Notes: generated from the sequence alone by a model not told the origin. Positions 30,232 to 39,491 are shown, counted from the stretch's first letter. The stretch is DNA of 64,000 bases from Sulfitobacter indolifex (GCF_022788655.1 NZ_CP084951.1:1364001-1428000), one strand, 5' to 3'. Numbers and translations are program-made.

Positions 30232-31770
30232 ATGGCGGAATCAGCACGACGGGCACGCGGTGGCGGAGGTGCAGCACGGCGCGCGGCACGCACAGCGGTT
30301 TCCTTCGAGACAGCGCGATATATTGAGCGCAACATCCCGAACTTCGAAGTGCTGACCGAAGAGGCGCTGGAGATCATTGAGCATAACGCCGACACGGTGC
30401 TCGAAGAGATCGGCGTAAACTTCCCCGATAACCCCGATGCGCTGGCGCTATGGCGTGACGCCGGGGCGGATGTGCAGGGGGAGCGGGTGCGCATCCCGCG
30501 TGGGTTGGCCCGCAAGCTCTGTGCCACGGCACCCTCTACGATTACCCAAGTGGCGCGTAACCGGGACCGTGATGTTGTGATAGGGGGGAAGAGCCTGGTG
30601 CTCGCCCCCGTATATGGCCCGCCCTTCGTGCGCGATGCCGCTGGGGGACGCCGTTATGCCACAATGGCGGACTTCGAGAAATTCGTGAAGCTGGGCTATA
30701 TGTCCAAATGGCTGCATCACTCCGGGGGGACGGTATGCGAGCCGACGGACATCCCGGTGAACAAGCGCCACCTTGATATGCTGCACGCGCATATGACGCT
30801 GAGCGACAAACCGTTCATGGGCTCGGTGACCGAACCGTCTCGGGCGCAGGACAGTGTCGATATGTGCGGGATCCTCTTTGGTAAGGACTTCGTGCAGGAA
30901 AACACGGTGATGACCTCGCTCATCAACATCAACTCGCCGATGACTTTTGACGATGTGATGATGGGCGCGCTTAAGGTCTATGCCGAGAACAATCAGGCCT
31001 GCATCATCTCTCCCTTTATCGTGGGAGGGGCTATGGCACCAGTGAGTGTAGCAGGAACACTCACGCAGGTGCTGGCCGAGACTTTGGCAGGGATCGCTTA
31101 TAGCCAGCTTGTGCGCCCCGGTGCACCCGTGATCATGGGGGCCTTTGTGACCTCCATCGATATGAACAGTGGTGCGCCGACCTTTGGCACGCCAGAGGCT
31201 GCGCATATCACCTATGGCGCTGGGCAATTGGCGCGGCGCATGAACCTGCCATACCGCAGTGCCGGGTCGTTCAACGGCTCGAAACTGCCCGATGCGCAGG
31301 CGGCCTATGAGACCTCGAACAGTCTGAATATGGGGCTTTTGTCGGGCGTAAACTTTATGCTGCATGCCTGCGGTTGGCTGGAAGGGGGGCTTGTATCGTC
31401 CTTTGAGAAATTCGTGATGGATGCTGACCAACTGGGCACGCTGCATCACCTCGCCCGTGGTATAGAGATTGACGAAAACGCGCAGGCGATGGACGCGATC
31501 CGCGAAGTCGGGCCGGGGGGGCATTACCTTGGCTGCGCCCATACACAGAACAACTTCCGCGAGGCGTTCTGGAAGTCGGACCTGCTGGATTACAAACCCT
31601 TCGAGACATGGTCGGACGAAGGCGCGCGCGATACGCAGGCGCTTGCCACCGCACGGATGGAAAAGATGCTGGCGGATTATCAGCAACCGGCATTGGATCC
31701 GGCCATTCGCGAGGCGCTAGATGCGTTTGTCGCGGAGCGCAAAGCGGCCGAGCCTGACAGTTTTACTTAA
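30232..31770 (+). CDS. Trimethylamine methyltransferase MttB-family protein without pyrrolysine
   Basis: The 512-residue protein belongs to the MttB superfamily (TIM-barrel corrinoid methyltransferases): NTVMTSLININSPMTFD near residue 222, IISPFIVGGAMAPV near 259 and VNFMLHACGWLEGGL near 372 are typical. There is no internal UAG, so it is not a pyrrolysine enzyme; such homologues include demethylases of glycine betaine and related quaternary amines. No corrinoid protein or folate-dependent partner is next to it. The N-terminal 20 residues are rich in Arg and Gly. The ATG at 30232 is preceded by AAGGA. Confidence 0.86.
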   Translation: MAESARRARGGGGAARRAARTAVSFETARYIERNIPNFEVLTEEALEIIEHNADTVLEEIGVNFPDNPDALALWRDAGADVQGERVRIPRGLARKLCATAPSTITQVARNRDRDVVIGGKSLVLAPVYGPPFVRDAAGGRRYATMADFEKFVKLGYMSKWLHHSGGTVCEPTDIPVNKRHLDMLHAHMTLSDKPFMGSVTEPSRAQDSVDMCGILFGKDFVQENTVMTSLININSPMTFDDVMMGALKVYAENNQACIISPFIVGGAMAPVSVAGTLTQVLAETLAGIAYSQLVRPGAPVIMGAFVTSIDMNSGAPTFGTPEAAHITYGAGQLARRMNLPYRSAGSFNGSKLPDAQAAYETSNSLNMGLLSGVNFMLHACGWLEGGLVSSFEKFVMDADQLGTLHHLARGIEIDENAQAMDAIREVGPGGHYLGCAHTQNNFREAFWKSDLLDYKPFETWSDEGARDTQALATARMEKMLADYQQPALDPAIREALDAFVAERKAAEPDSFT

Positions 31771-31779
31771 GGCGTTCAG

Positions 31780-31799
31780 GCGGGGGGCGGTCCCCCCGC
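31780..31799 (+). terminator. GC hairpin after the MttB-family gene
   Basis: GCGGGGGG (31780-31787) and CCCCCCGC (31792-31799) form a stable stem with a 4-base loop. There is no T-tract, so it is only a possible transcript end between this gene and the convergent DUF6477 gene. Confidence 0.4.
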
Positions 31800-31807
31800 G
31801 TTGGCTT

Positions 31808-32104
31808 TCAGGCGCTGGGGGTTTGCGCAGCCTTAAGATAACGCGCTTCGCCAATCATGGCGATCAACACATCAACATGGCGGATCAGGCTATAGCTTGC
31901 ATCTGCCGCCTTGCGCTGGGTGTTTAGCTCCGCCTCAATTTCAATGAGCGTGATCAGCGCAGTACCGTGACGTGGCAACACCCCAAAGCCCAAGATGCGG
32001 GGCAGATGGGTGCCACGTCGATAGTCCTCAGACCCAATTCGCGCGGCCCGCATCAAGAGGCGCGGGCGGTGAAGCTTTTGCAGCATTGTCAGTAGATCTT
32101 GCAT
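31808..32104 (-). CDS. DUF6477 protein
   Basis: The 98-residue protein has the pattern of a Rhodobacteraceae family known as DUF6477: LLTMLQKLHRPRLLMRAARIGSEDYRR at the start and DASYSLIRHVDVLIAMIGEARYL near the end. It is rich in basic residues and predicted all-helical. Function is unknown. The ATG at 32104 follows GGAGAG. It is divergent from a DUF6456 gene, with a 280-base space between. Confidence 0.7.
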   Translation of the reverse strand: MQDLLTMLQKLHRPRLLMRAARIGSEDYRRGTHLPRILGFGVLPRHGTALITLIEIEAELNTQRKAADASYSLIRHVDVLIAMIGEARYLKAAQTPSA

Positions 32105-32254
32105 CACAACTCTCCGGTAAGCGGGTGGTGAATCACCCCATCTCGGAAAGTGTGTCACAACTTTTGCGGGTGTTGCGTCGTGCACTTTCCCGGCGTACGG
32201 CGCATTCCGGCATCGTTTACCTTTTGGAAACAATCATTGCCAAACAAGATGATT

Positions 32255-32270
32255 TTAACGAACGGGTAAC
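32255..32270 (+). promoter_or_regulatory. Candidate CtrA box between the DUF6477 and DUF6456 genes
   Basis: TTAA-CGAACGG-GTAAC matches the CtrA consensus TTAA-N7-TTAAC at all but one fixed position. It lies 114 bases upstream of the DUF6456 start. The rest of the 280-base space holds no gene I can support. Binding is inferred. Confidence 0.4.
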
Positions 32271-32384
32271 CAAAACATCCATAGGTTGTGAATGTCTCTG
32301 GGGATAGCTCTCCAGCTTGGGGACCCGCCAAAAAATGGAAGTGGCAGTCAATTGAAGGCGCATCACCAAACCCAACAGACAGTT

Positions 32385-33476
32385 ATGCCGGGATGGGTGC
32401 CGCATGGAGCCCTGCATTACCTCGCACATACGGAGACCGGCGCACCGATCCGGGCTTTGGCACGCCAAGCTGGCTGTCATGCCTCAACGATCATGCGCCA
32501 AATTCGCCGTATCGAGACCCGGCGCGACGATCCGCTGGTGGATGCAGCTTTGCGCAGGCTCGGCGCGGTGCGGCGTGACTTGGATTGTAATGCTGGCCCC
32601 CCAGCAGGAAAGACAACAACAATGAATACAACAGCCGCCCCCCTCTTGGACGAAGATACATTTGCCGCAGAGGCGCTGCGCGTGTTGCGCCGTTTGCATG
32701 AAACAGGCGCGGTTCTCGCCGTGGCCGAGGGCATGGAGAAGGCCGTCGTCGTCCGGGAAACAGATGCCGGCCCCGGCGCGCGCACTGCTGTGGTCGACAG
32801 CGCCGTGGCGCAAGCAATGGCTTTGAAGGACTGGATCGCGCCGGGCAGCACAGGCCGGGTGACGCGTTATCACATCACCAGCGCAGGCCGGGGCGCGTTG
32901 CGGCGCATGATAGAGGACCAGGGCGCGGTGGCAGCCGATGGCTTTGCCGAAGATCAAACGGCGTTTCTGAGCATGTCTTGTGATCCGCAAATGGAAGAGG
33001 ACGGCGATACAGAACCAACACCCCGTCGCAACCGCTATTGCCTGTCGGAAAGCCCGCTCTCTGCACTGGCGCGGCGACGGGACAAATCTGGCACGCCGTT
33101 TTTAGAGGATGGGCTGGTGCACGCAGGAGAGCGGCTGCGCGAGGATTTCGAATTGGCGCAAATGGGCGGCGGAATCACGCAGAACTGGGATCATTTTCTG
33201 ACCCCCGGTACCAAACCAACCGGGCGGGGCGACAATTCGGGCGTCATGGCCGCTGCAGAGGCACGCAAGCGGGTGGCCGATGCGATGGCCGATCTTGGAC
33301 CCGGCCTGTCGGATGTGGTGCTGCGCTGTTGTTGCTATTTGGAAGGGTTAGAGACCACTGAAAAGCGGCTGGGGTGGTCGGCACGCTCAGGCAAGATCGT
33401 GCTGCGGATCGCGCTCATGCGGCTCAAGCGGCACTACGACGAAACCGTAGGGCCGGGGGGGCCGATGATCGGATAA
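32385..33476 (+). CDS. DUF6456 helix-turn-helix protein
   Basis: The 363-residue protein starts with a helix-turn-helix (LARQAGCHASTIMRQIRRIETRRDDPLVDAAL, about residues 24-55). The C-terminal DUF6456 domain, from about residue 220, contains ESPLSALARRRDKSGTPFLEDGLVHAGERLREDFE. It is probably a DNA-binding regulator. The ATG at 32385 is chosen because MPGWVPHGALHYLAHTE looks like the family start; the frame is open further upstream to 32292. It is restricted to Rhodobacterales as far as I know. Confidence 0.72.
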   Translation: MPGWVPHGALHYLAHTETGAPIRALARQAGCHASTIMRQIRRIETRRDDPLVDAALRRLGAVRRDLDCNAGPPAGKTTTMNTTAAPLLDEDTFAAEALRVLRRLHETGAVLAVAEGMEKAVVVRETDAGPGARTAVVDSAVAQAMALKDWIAPGSTGRVTRYHITSAGRGALRRMIEDQGAVAADGFAEDQTAFLSMSCDPQMEEDGDTEPTPRRNRYCLSESPLSALARRRDKSGTPFLEDGLVHAGERLREDFELAQMGGGITQNWDHFLTPGTKPTGRGDNSGVMAAAEARKRVADAMADLGPGLSDVVLRCCCYLEGLETTEKRLGWSARSGKIVLRIALMRLKRHYDETVGPGGPMIG

Positions 33477-33480
33477 AGAA

Positions 33481-33512
33481 GGGGCGGCAGGGGAAAGGAC
33501 CCTGCCGCCCCA
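33481..33512. terminator. Bidirectional terminator between the DUF6456 gene and katA
   Basis: GGGGCGGCAGGG (33481-33492) and CCCTGCCGCCCC (33500-33511) form a perfect 12-base-pair stem. Downstream there are short T-rich runs on both strands, so it can end both convergent transcripts. Confidence 0.8.
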
Positions 33513-33518
33513 ATCGTT

Positions 33519-35015
33519 TTAGTCTGCGACCGTCGTCGGCGTCTCATCTGTCACCGAAATCGCGACCTCGTCTTTCTCATAAGCGTTGCGCACACCGGCG
33601 GCATAGTCTGGGTGCACTTTCTCAAGCACCGCATACCAGCGTTCTTTCACCGACTGCGAGCAGGGGGCCATCGCACCGGCCATGTTCGCGTGCAGACGGT
33701 CGCGCTGCCCTTGGTCAAAGACCTCAAGGTAGAGCTTGCGCGGCTGCACGTAATCGGCATCCGATTCCTCTTGGACATAGCGATCTGCATCGCCCGAAAT
33801 GCGCAGCGGCGGTTCCTGAACCGACGGGTCGGGACGGGCCGATTCTTCGTATTGGTTCGGCTCGTAATAGGCATCTGGGTGGCCGGTCTGCTGCGGGAAG
33901 AACCGCATGGAGCCATCTTTGTGGTAGTGGTGCATCGGCGCGGCCTTGGGCGCGTTGACGGGCAGAGCCTCGTAATGCGTGCCAAGACGGTAGCGGTGCG
34001 CATCTGCATAGGAAAAGACCCGTGCTTGCAACATCTTATCGGGTGAGAAACCGATGCCGGGCACCTTGTTCGATGGCGAATAGGCGGCGTTTTCGACGCT
34101 CTGGAAGTAGTTGTCGGGGTTGCGATTAAACTCCAACATACCAACCGGGATCAGCGGGTAATCCGCATGCGGCCAGACTTTGGTCAGGTCAAAGGGGTTA
34201 AAGCCGCAGGTTTCGGCCTCCGCCTCGGGCATGACTTGGATGTTCAGCTCCCATTTCGGGAATTCGCCGCCTTCGATGGCGTTGAACAGATCCTCTTGGA
34301 AGTTCTCACGTGTCGACCCGATCAGCTTCTCCGCGTCCTCGTTCGAGCGGTTGCGGATCTCCTGCTGGCAGCGGAAGTGGAACTTCACCCAATGACGCTC
34401 ACCCTTGGCGTTCCACATCGAATAGGTGTGGCTTCCGTAGCCGTGCATGTGCATCGGGTTCACCGGAATGCCGCGGTCGGACATCAGGATTGTAACTTGG
34501 TGCGCTGATTCAGGCTGCGCCGCCCAGAAATCAAACATCGCCTCGGGCGAGCGCAGGTTGGTGCGCGGGTGGCGTTTCTGAGTGCGGATAAAGTCCGGGA
34601 ATTTATAGGCGTCGCGGACAAAGAAGATCGGGGTGTTGTTGCCCACCACGTCCCAATTGCCTTCTTCGGTGTAAAATTTCACCGAGAATCCGCGCACGTC
34701 ACGCTCACTGTCGGCAGCACCCAATTCGCCCGCCACAGTGGACCAGCGCGAGAGGATTTCGCAGGTTTTGCCCACTTCGGAGAAGATCGCCGCACAGCTA
34801 TAGTCGCTGATGTCATGGGTGACGGTGAACGTGCCTTCCGCGCCCCAGCCCTTGGCGTGCACGGCGCGCTCGGGGATCCGCTCGCGGTTTTGATGGGCCA
34901 GTTTTTCGATCAGTTGGTAGTCATCCAACAGCACCGGGCCGCGGCTTCCGGCGGTTTTGCTGGTGTCATTGGTCGGCATCGGCGCGCCGGCGGTGGTGGT
35001 GAGACGCTTGCTCAT
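33519..35015 (-). CDS. katA: Monofunctional heme catalase KatA
   Basis: The 498-residue protein is a small-subunit heme catalase. It has the distal-histidine segment [22 protein letters not shown] near residue 49, the conserved asparagine in [16 protein letters not shown], and the proximal tyrosine in [12 protein letters not shown] near residue 335. It removes hydrogen peroxide in the cytosol. It is divergent from oxyR, the usual arrangement for peroxide control. Confidence 0.96.
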   Translation of the reverse strand: MSKRLTTTAGAPMPTNDTSKTAGSRGPVLLDDYQLIEKLAHQNRERIPERAVHAKGWGAEGTFTVTHDISDYSCAAIFSEVGKTCEILSRWSTVAGELGAADSERDVRGFSVKFYTEEGNWDVVGNNTPIFFVRDAYKFPDFIRTQKRHPRTNLRSPEAMFDFWAAQPESAHQVTILMSDRGIPVNPMHMHGYGSHTYSMWNAKGERHWVKFHFRCQQEIRNRSNEDAEKLIGSTRENFQEDLFNAIEGGEFPKWELNIQVMPEAEAETCGFNPFDLTKVWPHADYPLIPVGMLEFNRNPDNYFQSVENAAYSPSNKVPGIGFSPDKMLQARVFSYADAHRYRLGTHYEALPVNAPKAAPMHHYHKDGSMRFFPQQTGHPDAYYEPNQYEESARPDPSVQEPPLRISGDADRYVQEESDADYVQPRKLYLEVFDQGQRDRLHANMAGAMAPCSQSVKERWYAVLEKVHPDYAAGVRNAYEKDEVAISVTDETPTTVAD

Positions 35016-35110
35016 CTTGGGTTCCCCTCGGTTATTGTCTGAGGGGAGAATGGCGGAGGTTCTCTATAATTTCCAATTGCAGTTTTGTAAATTTGCGATA
35101 GGAAAAAGTT
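35016..35110. promoter_or_regulatory. katA-oxyR divergent control region
   Basis: This 95-base space holds the inverted repeat CCCCTC (35024-35029) / GAGGGG (35041-35046), and TATAAT preceded by CTC around 35063. OxyR binds upstream of catalase genes in related bacteria, but I cannot align a full four-part OxyR motif here. Confidence 0.5.
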
Positions 35111-36028
35111 ATGAACTTCACGCTCAAACAATTGGAATATTTCCGTGCACTGGCGACATTGGGCAACTTCGGCCGCGCGGCGGAGGCGTGCAACATCTCG
35201 CAACCCGCACTTTCAGTGCAAATCCGCAGTTTGGAGCAGTCGCTTGGCGGGCGGCTGGTTGAACGGCAGAGCCGCGCTTCGGTCCTAACGCCCTTAGGCC
35301 GCGAGGTTTTGAGCTGCGCTGATGACATCCTGCGCCGCGCGAAACTGCTGGAGGCGACGGCCCGTGAACAGGTGGGGTTGGCGGGCACACTGAACCTTGG
35401 GCTTATTCCCACCGTTGCGCCTTATCTGCTGCCGGGGGTGCTGGCAGCGCTCCGATCGCAGGACATCTCGTTGCGGGTCGAAGTGCGCGAGGCACAGACC
35501 GATCAACTTCTGACCGATCTGCGCGCAGGTGCGCTTGACGCGGCGGTCATGGCCCTGCCGACGGGGGAAACCGGATTGGCCGAAGTAGCGCTGTTCGAAG
35601 ACCGCTTTCTCCTCGCAGGATCGGCAGAGCGTATGGCCGGGGCCATGGTCAACCATCCGACCGATCTGGCGCGTACACCTTTGATGTTGTTGGAGGATGG
35701 CCACTGCTTAACCGATCAGGCGCTAGAAGTCTGTCAGCGCGACCGCACACAGGCGGGCATCCACACGGGGGCATCGTCCCTCGCCACCCTGTCGCGGCTG
35801 GTGGAGGCGGGTTTTGGCATGACCTTGATGCCCGAAATCGCCGCCCGAACCGAGCTTGACGCCGCACCGGGGCTGCGCCTGCACCGTTTCGGCACGCCGG
35901 AGCCTGCGCGGCAAATTGGGCTCGTGCGTCGGGCGGGCACGCCAGCAGGCGGTTGGGCGACGCAATTGGCCGAAACGCTAACAGAGGTGGGGGAGGGGCT
36001 GACCGGACGGCTGCGCGCAAATTACTAG
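35111..36028 (+). CDS. oxyR: OxyR peroxide sensor (LysR family)
   Basis: The 305-residue protein has the LysR helix-turn-helix at the N-terminus (FGRAAEACNISQPALSVQIRSLEQSLG) and a regulatory domain. The redox cysteines are Cys199 and Cys208 in LLEDGHCLTDQALEVC, exactly at the E. coli positions, so it should form a disulfide on peroxide exposure. It is divergent from katA, the likely target. Confidence 0.95.
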   Translation: MNFTLKQLEYFRALATLGNFGRAAEACNISQPALSVQIRSLEQSLGGRLVERQSRASVLTPLGREVLSCADDILRRAKLLEATAREQVGLAGTLNLGLIPTVAPYLLPGVLAALRSQDISLRVEVREAQTDQLLTDLRAGALDAAVMALPTGETGLAEVALFEDRFLLAGSAERMAGAMVNHPTDLARTPLMLLEDGHCLTDQALEVCQRDRTQAGIHTGASSLATLSRLVEAGFGMTLMPEIAARTELDAAPGLRLHRFGTPEPARQIGLVRRAGTPAGGWATQLAETLTEVGEGLTGRLRANY

Positions 36029-36049
36029 GCGCAAGCGGGTCAAAGGGAC

Positions 36050-36065
36050 CGGGCCAAGCGGCCCG
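36050..36065. terminator. Short hairpin between oxyR and the peroxiredoxin gene
   Basis: CGGGCC (36050-36055) and GGCCCG (36060-36065) form a stem with the loop AAGC. It lies between convergent genes but lacks a T-tract. Confidence 0.4.
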
Positions 36066-36085
36066 ATCCGATCACATGGAAGGGC

Positions 36086-36634
36086 TTAGGCCGCTTCGGT
36101 TTTCTTTTGGTTTTCGAGGTATTCCAGCACGGTTTCGGGGCTGGATACGCCGTAAGGGTCATCACCGTGGTTGTCGCTGATGCCGGGCTCTTCGAACCAT
36201 GCTTCGATCTGACCGTCGTTGACGATGGCGGCATAGCGCCAGCTGCGTGCACCAAAGCCGAGGTTGTCCTTGGCGACCAACATGCCCATGCGGCGGGTGA
36301 ATTCGCCCGACCCATCAGGGATCACGTCGATGTTCTCAACACCCTGCATCTCTTTCCATTTGTTCATGACAAAGCTGTCGTTGACCGACAGGCAGTAGAT
36401 GCCGTCGATGCCATGCTCTTGGAACGCAGCGAAGTTGTTCTCAAAGCCGGGCAGCTGGTAGGTGCTGCATGTCGGCGTGAAAGCACCGGGGAGCGAGAAC
36501 AGGACAACGCGCTTGCCTTTGAAGAAGTCTTCGCTGGTTTTGTCTTCCCAGCGGAAGGGGTTGTTGCCTTCGATGCTGTCATCGCGCACGCGCGTTTTGA
36601 AGGTGACGTTAGGGACTTGGATACCGGGTTTCAT
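36086..36634 (-). CDS. Peroxiredoxin (Prx5 type)
   Basis: The 182-residue protein has the Prx5 active site PGAFTPTCS with peroxidatic Cys56, and a second cysteine at about 81 (GIYCLSV). It reduces peroxides using glutathione or thioredoxin. It lacks the C-terminal glutaredoxin domain found in some relatives. It lies on the minus strand convergent with oxyR, so it is near but not in a catalase operon. Confidence 0.92.
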   Translation of the reverse strand: MKPGIQVPNVTFKTRVRDDSIEGNNPFRWEDKTSEDFFKGKRVVLFSLPGAFTPTCSTYQLPGFENNFAAFQEHGIDGIYCLSVNDSFVMNKWKEMQGVENIDVIPDGSGEFTRRMGMLVAKDNLGFGARSWRYAAIVNDGQIEAWFEEPGISDNHGDDPYGVSSPETVLEYLENQKKTEAA

Positions 36635-36876
36635 CGCGTCTCTCTTTCTCGAATTGGAATCTTTGTGGCTTGGTAGCGGATATAAGAAGCGTGATCAACT
36701 TTCGCAATGCTGCAACTGCATTGTATCTTTCGGGTTAGAAAACAACGCGCTAAATCAAGACGATGGGCCAATGTCACTGGCGCATGGCTGCCTTGTTCTG
36801 AGGGCGCATGCTGTAGGTGGTCATCGGGCCAAGGACTATGATAAACAAACGGCGACACAATGATCAGAGGCCCCCG

Positions 36877-37830
36877 ATGCGCGATCTGAAGATTCCCGAA
36901 CAGCGCCACCCCGAAAAGGCGCGCAAGCCTGACAACGCCCAGCCGAAAAAGCCGAGTTGGATCAGGGTCAAAGCGCCCGGCGGCAAGGGCTATGCCGAGA
37001 CTGCGCGCATCATGCGTGACAACAAGTTGACGACGGTCTGCGAAGAGGCGGGCTGCCCCAATGTTGGCGAATGTTGGTCGCAGGGCCACGCCACAATGAT
37101 GATCATGGGCGAGGTTTGTACCCGCGCTTGTACCTTCTGCAACATCGCTACGGGTAAGCCGCCAGAGGATCTGGATGTGTTCGAGCCGGGCCGTGTGGCC
37201 GATGCGGTTGCCAAACTGGGGCTGAACCACGTTGTCATTACTTCGGTCGACCGCGACGACATCGAAGATGGCGGGGCCGAGCATTTTGCCCAAACCATCC
37301 GCGCCGTGCGTCACCGCAGCCCCGACACGACAATCGAAATTCTGACGCCGGATTTCATCCGTTGCGGCCCCGAAGCCCTTGAAAAGGTTGTCGAAGCGCG
37401 CCCGGATGTGTTCAACCACAACCTTGAGACGGTACCGGGCCTCTATCCCGAAGTGCGCCCCGGCGCGCGTTACTTCCACTCCCTACGCTTGCTTCAGCGG
37501 GTAAAGGAACTGGACCCGTCGATGTTCACCAAATCGGGCATCATGGTGGGCTTGGGCGAAGATCGGCAATCGGTCATTCAGGTGATGGAAGACATGCGCG
37601 CCGCCGACATCGACTTCTTGACCATCGGACAATACTTGCAGCCGACGCCAAAGCACCACGCGTTGGACCGTTTTGTAACGCCGGAGGAATTTGCGTCCTT
37701 TGAAAAGGCGGCTTACGGCAAGGGGTTCTTGATGGTTTCGGCCACGCCGCTGACCCGGTCGAGCTATCACGCTGGCGACGATTTCGCGCGTCTGCGCGAG
37801 GCGCGGAACCGTAAGCTGGGGCTGGGGTAA
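36877..37830 (+). CDS. lipA: Lipoyl synthase LipA
   Basis: LipA inserts two sulfurs into protein-bound octanoate, a radical SAM reaction with two 4Fe-4S clusters. The 317-residue protein has the auxiliary-cluster cysteines Cys55, Cys60 and Cys66 ([12 protein letters not shown]) and the radical-SAM CxxxCxxC at Cys81, Cys85 and Cys88 (CTRACTFC). The ATG at 36877 follows AGAGG. The upstream 242 bases (36635-36876) hold no gene that I can support. Confidence 0.97.
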   Translation: MRDLKIPEQRHPEKARKPDNAQPKKPSWIRVKAPGGKGYAETARIMRDNKLTTVCEEAGCPNVGECWSQGHATMMIMGEVCTRACTFCNIATGKPPEDLDVFEPGRVADAVAKLGLNHVVITSVDRDDIEDGGAEHFAQTIRAVRHRSPDTTIEILTPDFIRCGPEALEKVVEARPDVFNHNLETVPGLYPEVRPGARYFHSLRLLQRVKELDPSMFTKSGIMVGLGEDRQSVIQVMEDMRAADIDFLTIGQYLQPTPKHHALDRFVTPEEFASFEKAAYGKGFLMVSATPLTRSSYHAGDDFARLREARNRKLGLG

Positions 37831-37845
37831 AGCACCAATAGCTGC

Positions 37846-37866
37846 GCCCGGCGTTACCCGCCGGGC
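37846..37866. terminator. Hairpin between convergent lipA and cytochrome genes
   Basis: GCCCGGCG (37846-37853) and CGCCGGGC (37859-37866) form an 8-base-pair stem. It overlaps the last codons of the cytochrome gene and lies just after lipA. There is no T-tract. Confidence 0.45.
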
Positions 37867-38741
37867 AGGGCTTTGAGATAGGCCGCAATCGCTTCGCGGT
37901 CGCTTTCGGGCAGTTGTGCAAGGTTGCGCACCACTTCGGCCATTTCACCGCCTGCGCTGTCGTATTCCGGCGTGAAGCCGGAAGTGAAGTATTCCACCAA
38001 ATCTGCCTGCGACCAATCCAGATGCGCAGGCGTGATACCAGGGATGCGCCCTTTGCCCGAAGGGTTCGGCGCGCCGGTCAGCCAAGCCTTGCGCTGTAGC
38101 CCACCCAAGGCATTGCGCGCTGTGTGGCATTCCCCGCAATGGGCCATCCCCTCGACGAGATATCGACCGCGTTCAACTTGCGCGCCTGACACCTCGGCCA
38201 TGACGTATTCATCATTAAAAAACAGCATCTTCCACACCCCAAGCCCGCGGCGCACGTTGAAGGGAAAGCCCACCTCATGCGGCAGGCTTGGGACCTCTGC
38301 GGCGGGCAGGGTCTGCATATAGGCAAAAAGGTTCACCACGTCCTGCGGGGCGAGGTGCTGGTAGGCGGCATAGGGGAAAGCGGGGTAGTAATGCTGCCCC
38401 TCGGGTGAGACACCACGCGTCACGGCGCGGGCAAATTGCGGTAGGGTCCAGCCGCCGATGCCGTGGTTCGGGTCTGGCGATATATTTGGCGCGTGGAAGG
38501 TCCCGAAGTCGCTGGGGAAGGGCAGGCCACCGGCCAAAACCAGCATCTTATCCCCCTCACTCTTGGGCGCGGCATGGCACGATACGCAGCCCCCGGCGGC
38601 AAAGACGAGCGCGCCAGCCTCGGCATCAGGTGTCAGCCCCGCGCCATAGGACGGGTCAAGCGGATCGGGCCCGGTAACGACCCAGCCAAAGGCCGCGCCA
38701 AGAATGGCGCAGCCCAGCAGGATCATCAAAATGCGTCGCAA
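37854..38741 (-). CDS. Diheme c-type cytochrome, membrane-anchored
   Basis: The 295-residue protein starts with one hydrophobic segment (residues 4-22) that probably anchors it in the inner membrane. It has two CxxCH heme sites, CVSCH at 52-56 and CGECH at 202-206, in two cytochrome c domains. It resembles the cytochrome subunits of membrane dehydrogenases, but no dehydrogenase lies beside it. It begins 3 bases after the end of the cytochrome c' gene, which is on the same strand. Confidence 0.88.
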   Translation of the reverse strand: MRRILMILLGCAILGAAFGWVVTGPDPLDPSYGAGLTPDAEAGALVFAAGGCVSCHAAPKSEGDKMLVLAGGLPFPSDFGTFHAPNISPDPNHGIGGWTLPQFARAVTRGVSPEGQHYYPAFPYAAYQHLAPQDVVNLFAYMQTLPAAEVPSLPHEVGFPFNVRRGLGVWKMLFFNDEYVMAEVSGAQVERGRYLVEGMAHCGECHTARNALGGLQRKAWLTGAPNPSGKGRIPGITPAHLDWSQADLVEYFTSGFTPEYDSAGGEMAEVVRNLAQLPESDREAIAAYLKALPGG

Positions 38742-38744
38742 GGA

Positions 38745-39224
38745 TTAGCTCTTGGGTACGCGGTAATCGTCGTGGCAAGCGCCACAGGCTTTGCCGAGAT
38801 TGCCCATGCCAGCCTTAAGCGCATCAAGATCGGTCCCGGCAGCGTCCATCATCGCGGCGCTGGCGGTTTGCAGGTTCTCTAACTTGCTGGCAAAACCTTC
38901 GGCGTCGGTCCAGACTTCGGCCTTGGCGTCTGATCCTTCGACCATCCCATTCTCGGTGCCTTCGATCCACATTGTCGATGTATCAAGCGTGGCTGCGGCA
39001 TGCAGGTTGGACGCGGCGACTTTGGCCTTTTCAGCGTCATACTCGGCTTCGCCCTTGGCCATTCCACCCAAAACCCCGGTGTGATAAGCGATAAGCTGCA
39101 TCTGTGCATGGCGTGCGCCGACGGCAGCGGCAGCGGCTTTGTCGCTATGGCCGGCCGCAAAGCCAGCAGTTGCGATGACCAAAGCGCCGAGGCTAATCGC
39201 TGTAATACTCTTTGTTAAATGCAT
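38745..39224 (-). CDS. Cytochrome c' (class II, c556-like)
   Basis: The 159-residue protein has a signal peptide (cleavage near FAAG, residue 25) and a four-helix bundle with one CGACH heme site near the C-terminus, as in cytochrome c'. These periplasmic proteins bind nitric oxide or take part in electron transfer. The ATG at 39224 follows GGGAGA. It is co-transcribed with the diheme cytochrome gene 3 bases downstream. Confidence 0.9.
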   Translation of the reverse strand: MHLTKSITAISLGALVIATAGFAAGHSDKAAAAAVGARHAQMQLIAYHTGVLGGMAKGEAEYDAEKAKVAASNLHAAATLDTSTMWIEGTENGMVEGSDAKAEVWTDAEGFASKLENLQTASAAMMDAAGTDLDALKAGMGNLGKACGACHDDYRVPKS

Positions 39225-39317
39225 GATTTTCTCCCTTTGATTGCCGCAGCGTAACACGGGGCAGGAAGCTGACAAAAAACAAAAACGTGATCAGCAGGAT
39301 AACAGGCGCGGTTCGGC

Positions 39318-39491
39318 TTAGAACCGGCGGGGGATACGCTCTGCCGTGGCCCAATCAGGCCAGTAGCCCAGCCAGTCGATCAAGCCGATGGCCAGGGCCG
39401 CAGCGATGATTGCGAAGACTACGATCACCCGTTTCATCGACGGTGGATTGCGCGCCCAATTGGACATGCGCAACAGCCACCGTGGGTCCAT
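39318..39491 (-). CDS. 57-residue membrane protein coupled to hpt
   Basis: The 57-residue protein begins [18 protein letters not shown] and has one hydrophobic stretch from about residue 21 to 40, so it should cross the inner membrane once. Its ATG shares one base with the hpt stop (TGATG), a typical coupling signal. A similar layout (SNWARNPPS plus a single helix) is familiar from other Rhodobacteraceae, but I know no function. Confidence 0.75.
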   Translation of the reverse strand: MDPRWLLRMSNWARNPPSMKRVIVVFAIIAAALAIGLIDWLGYWPDWATAERIPRRF

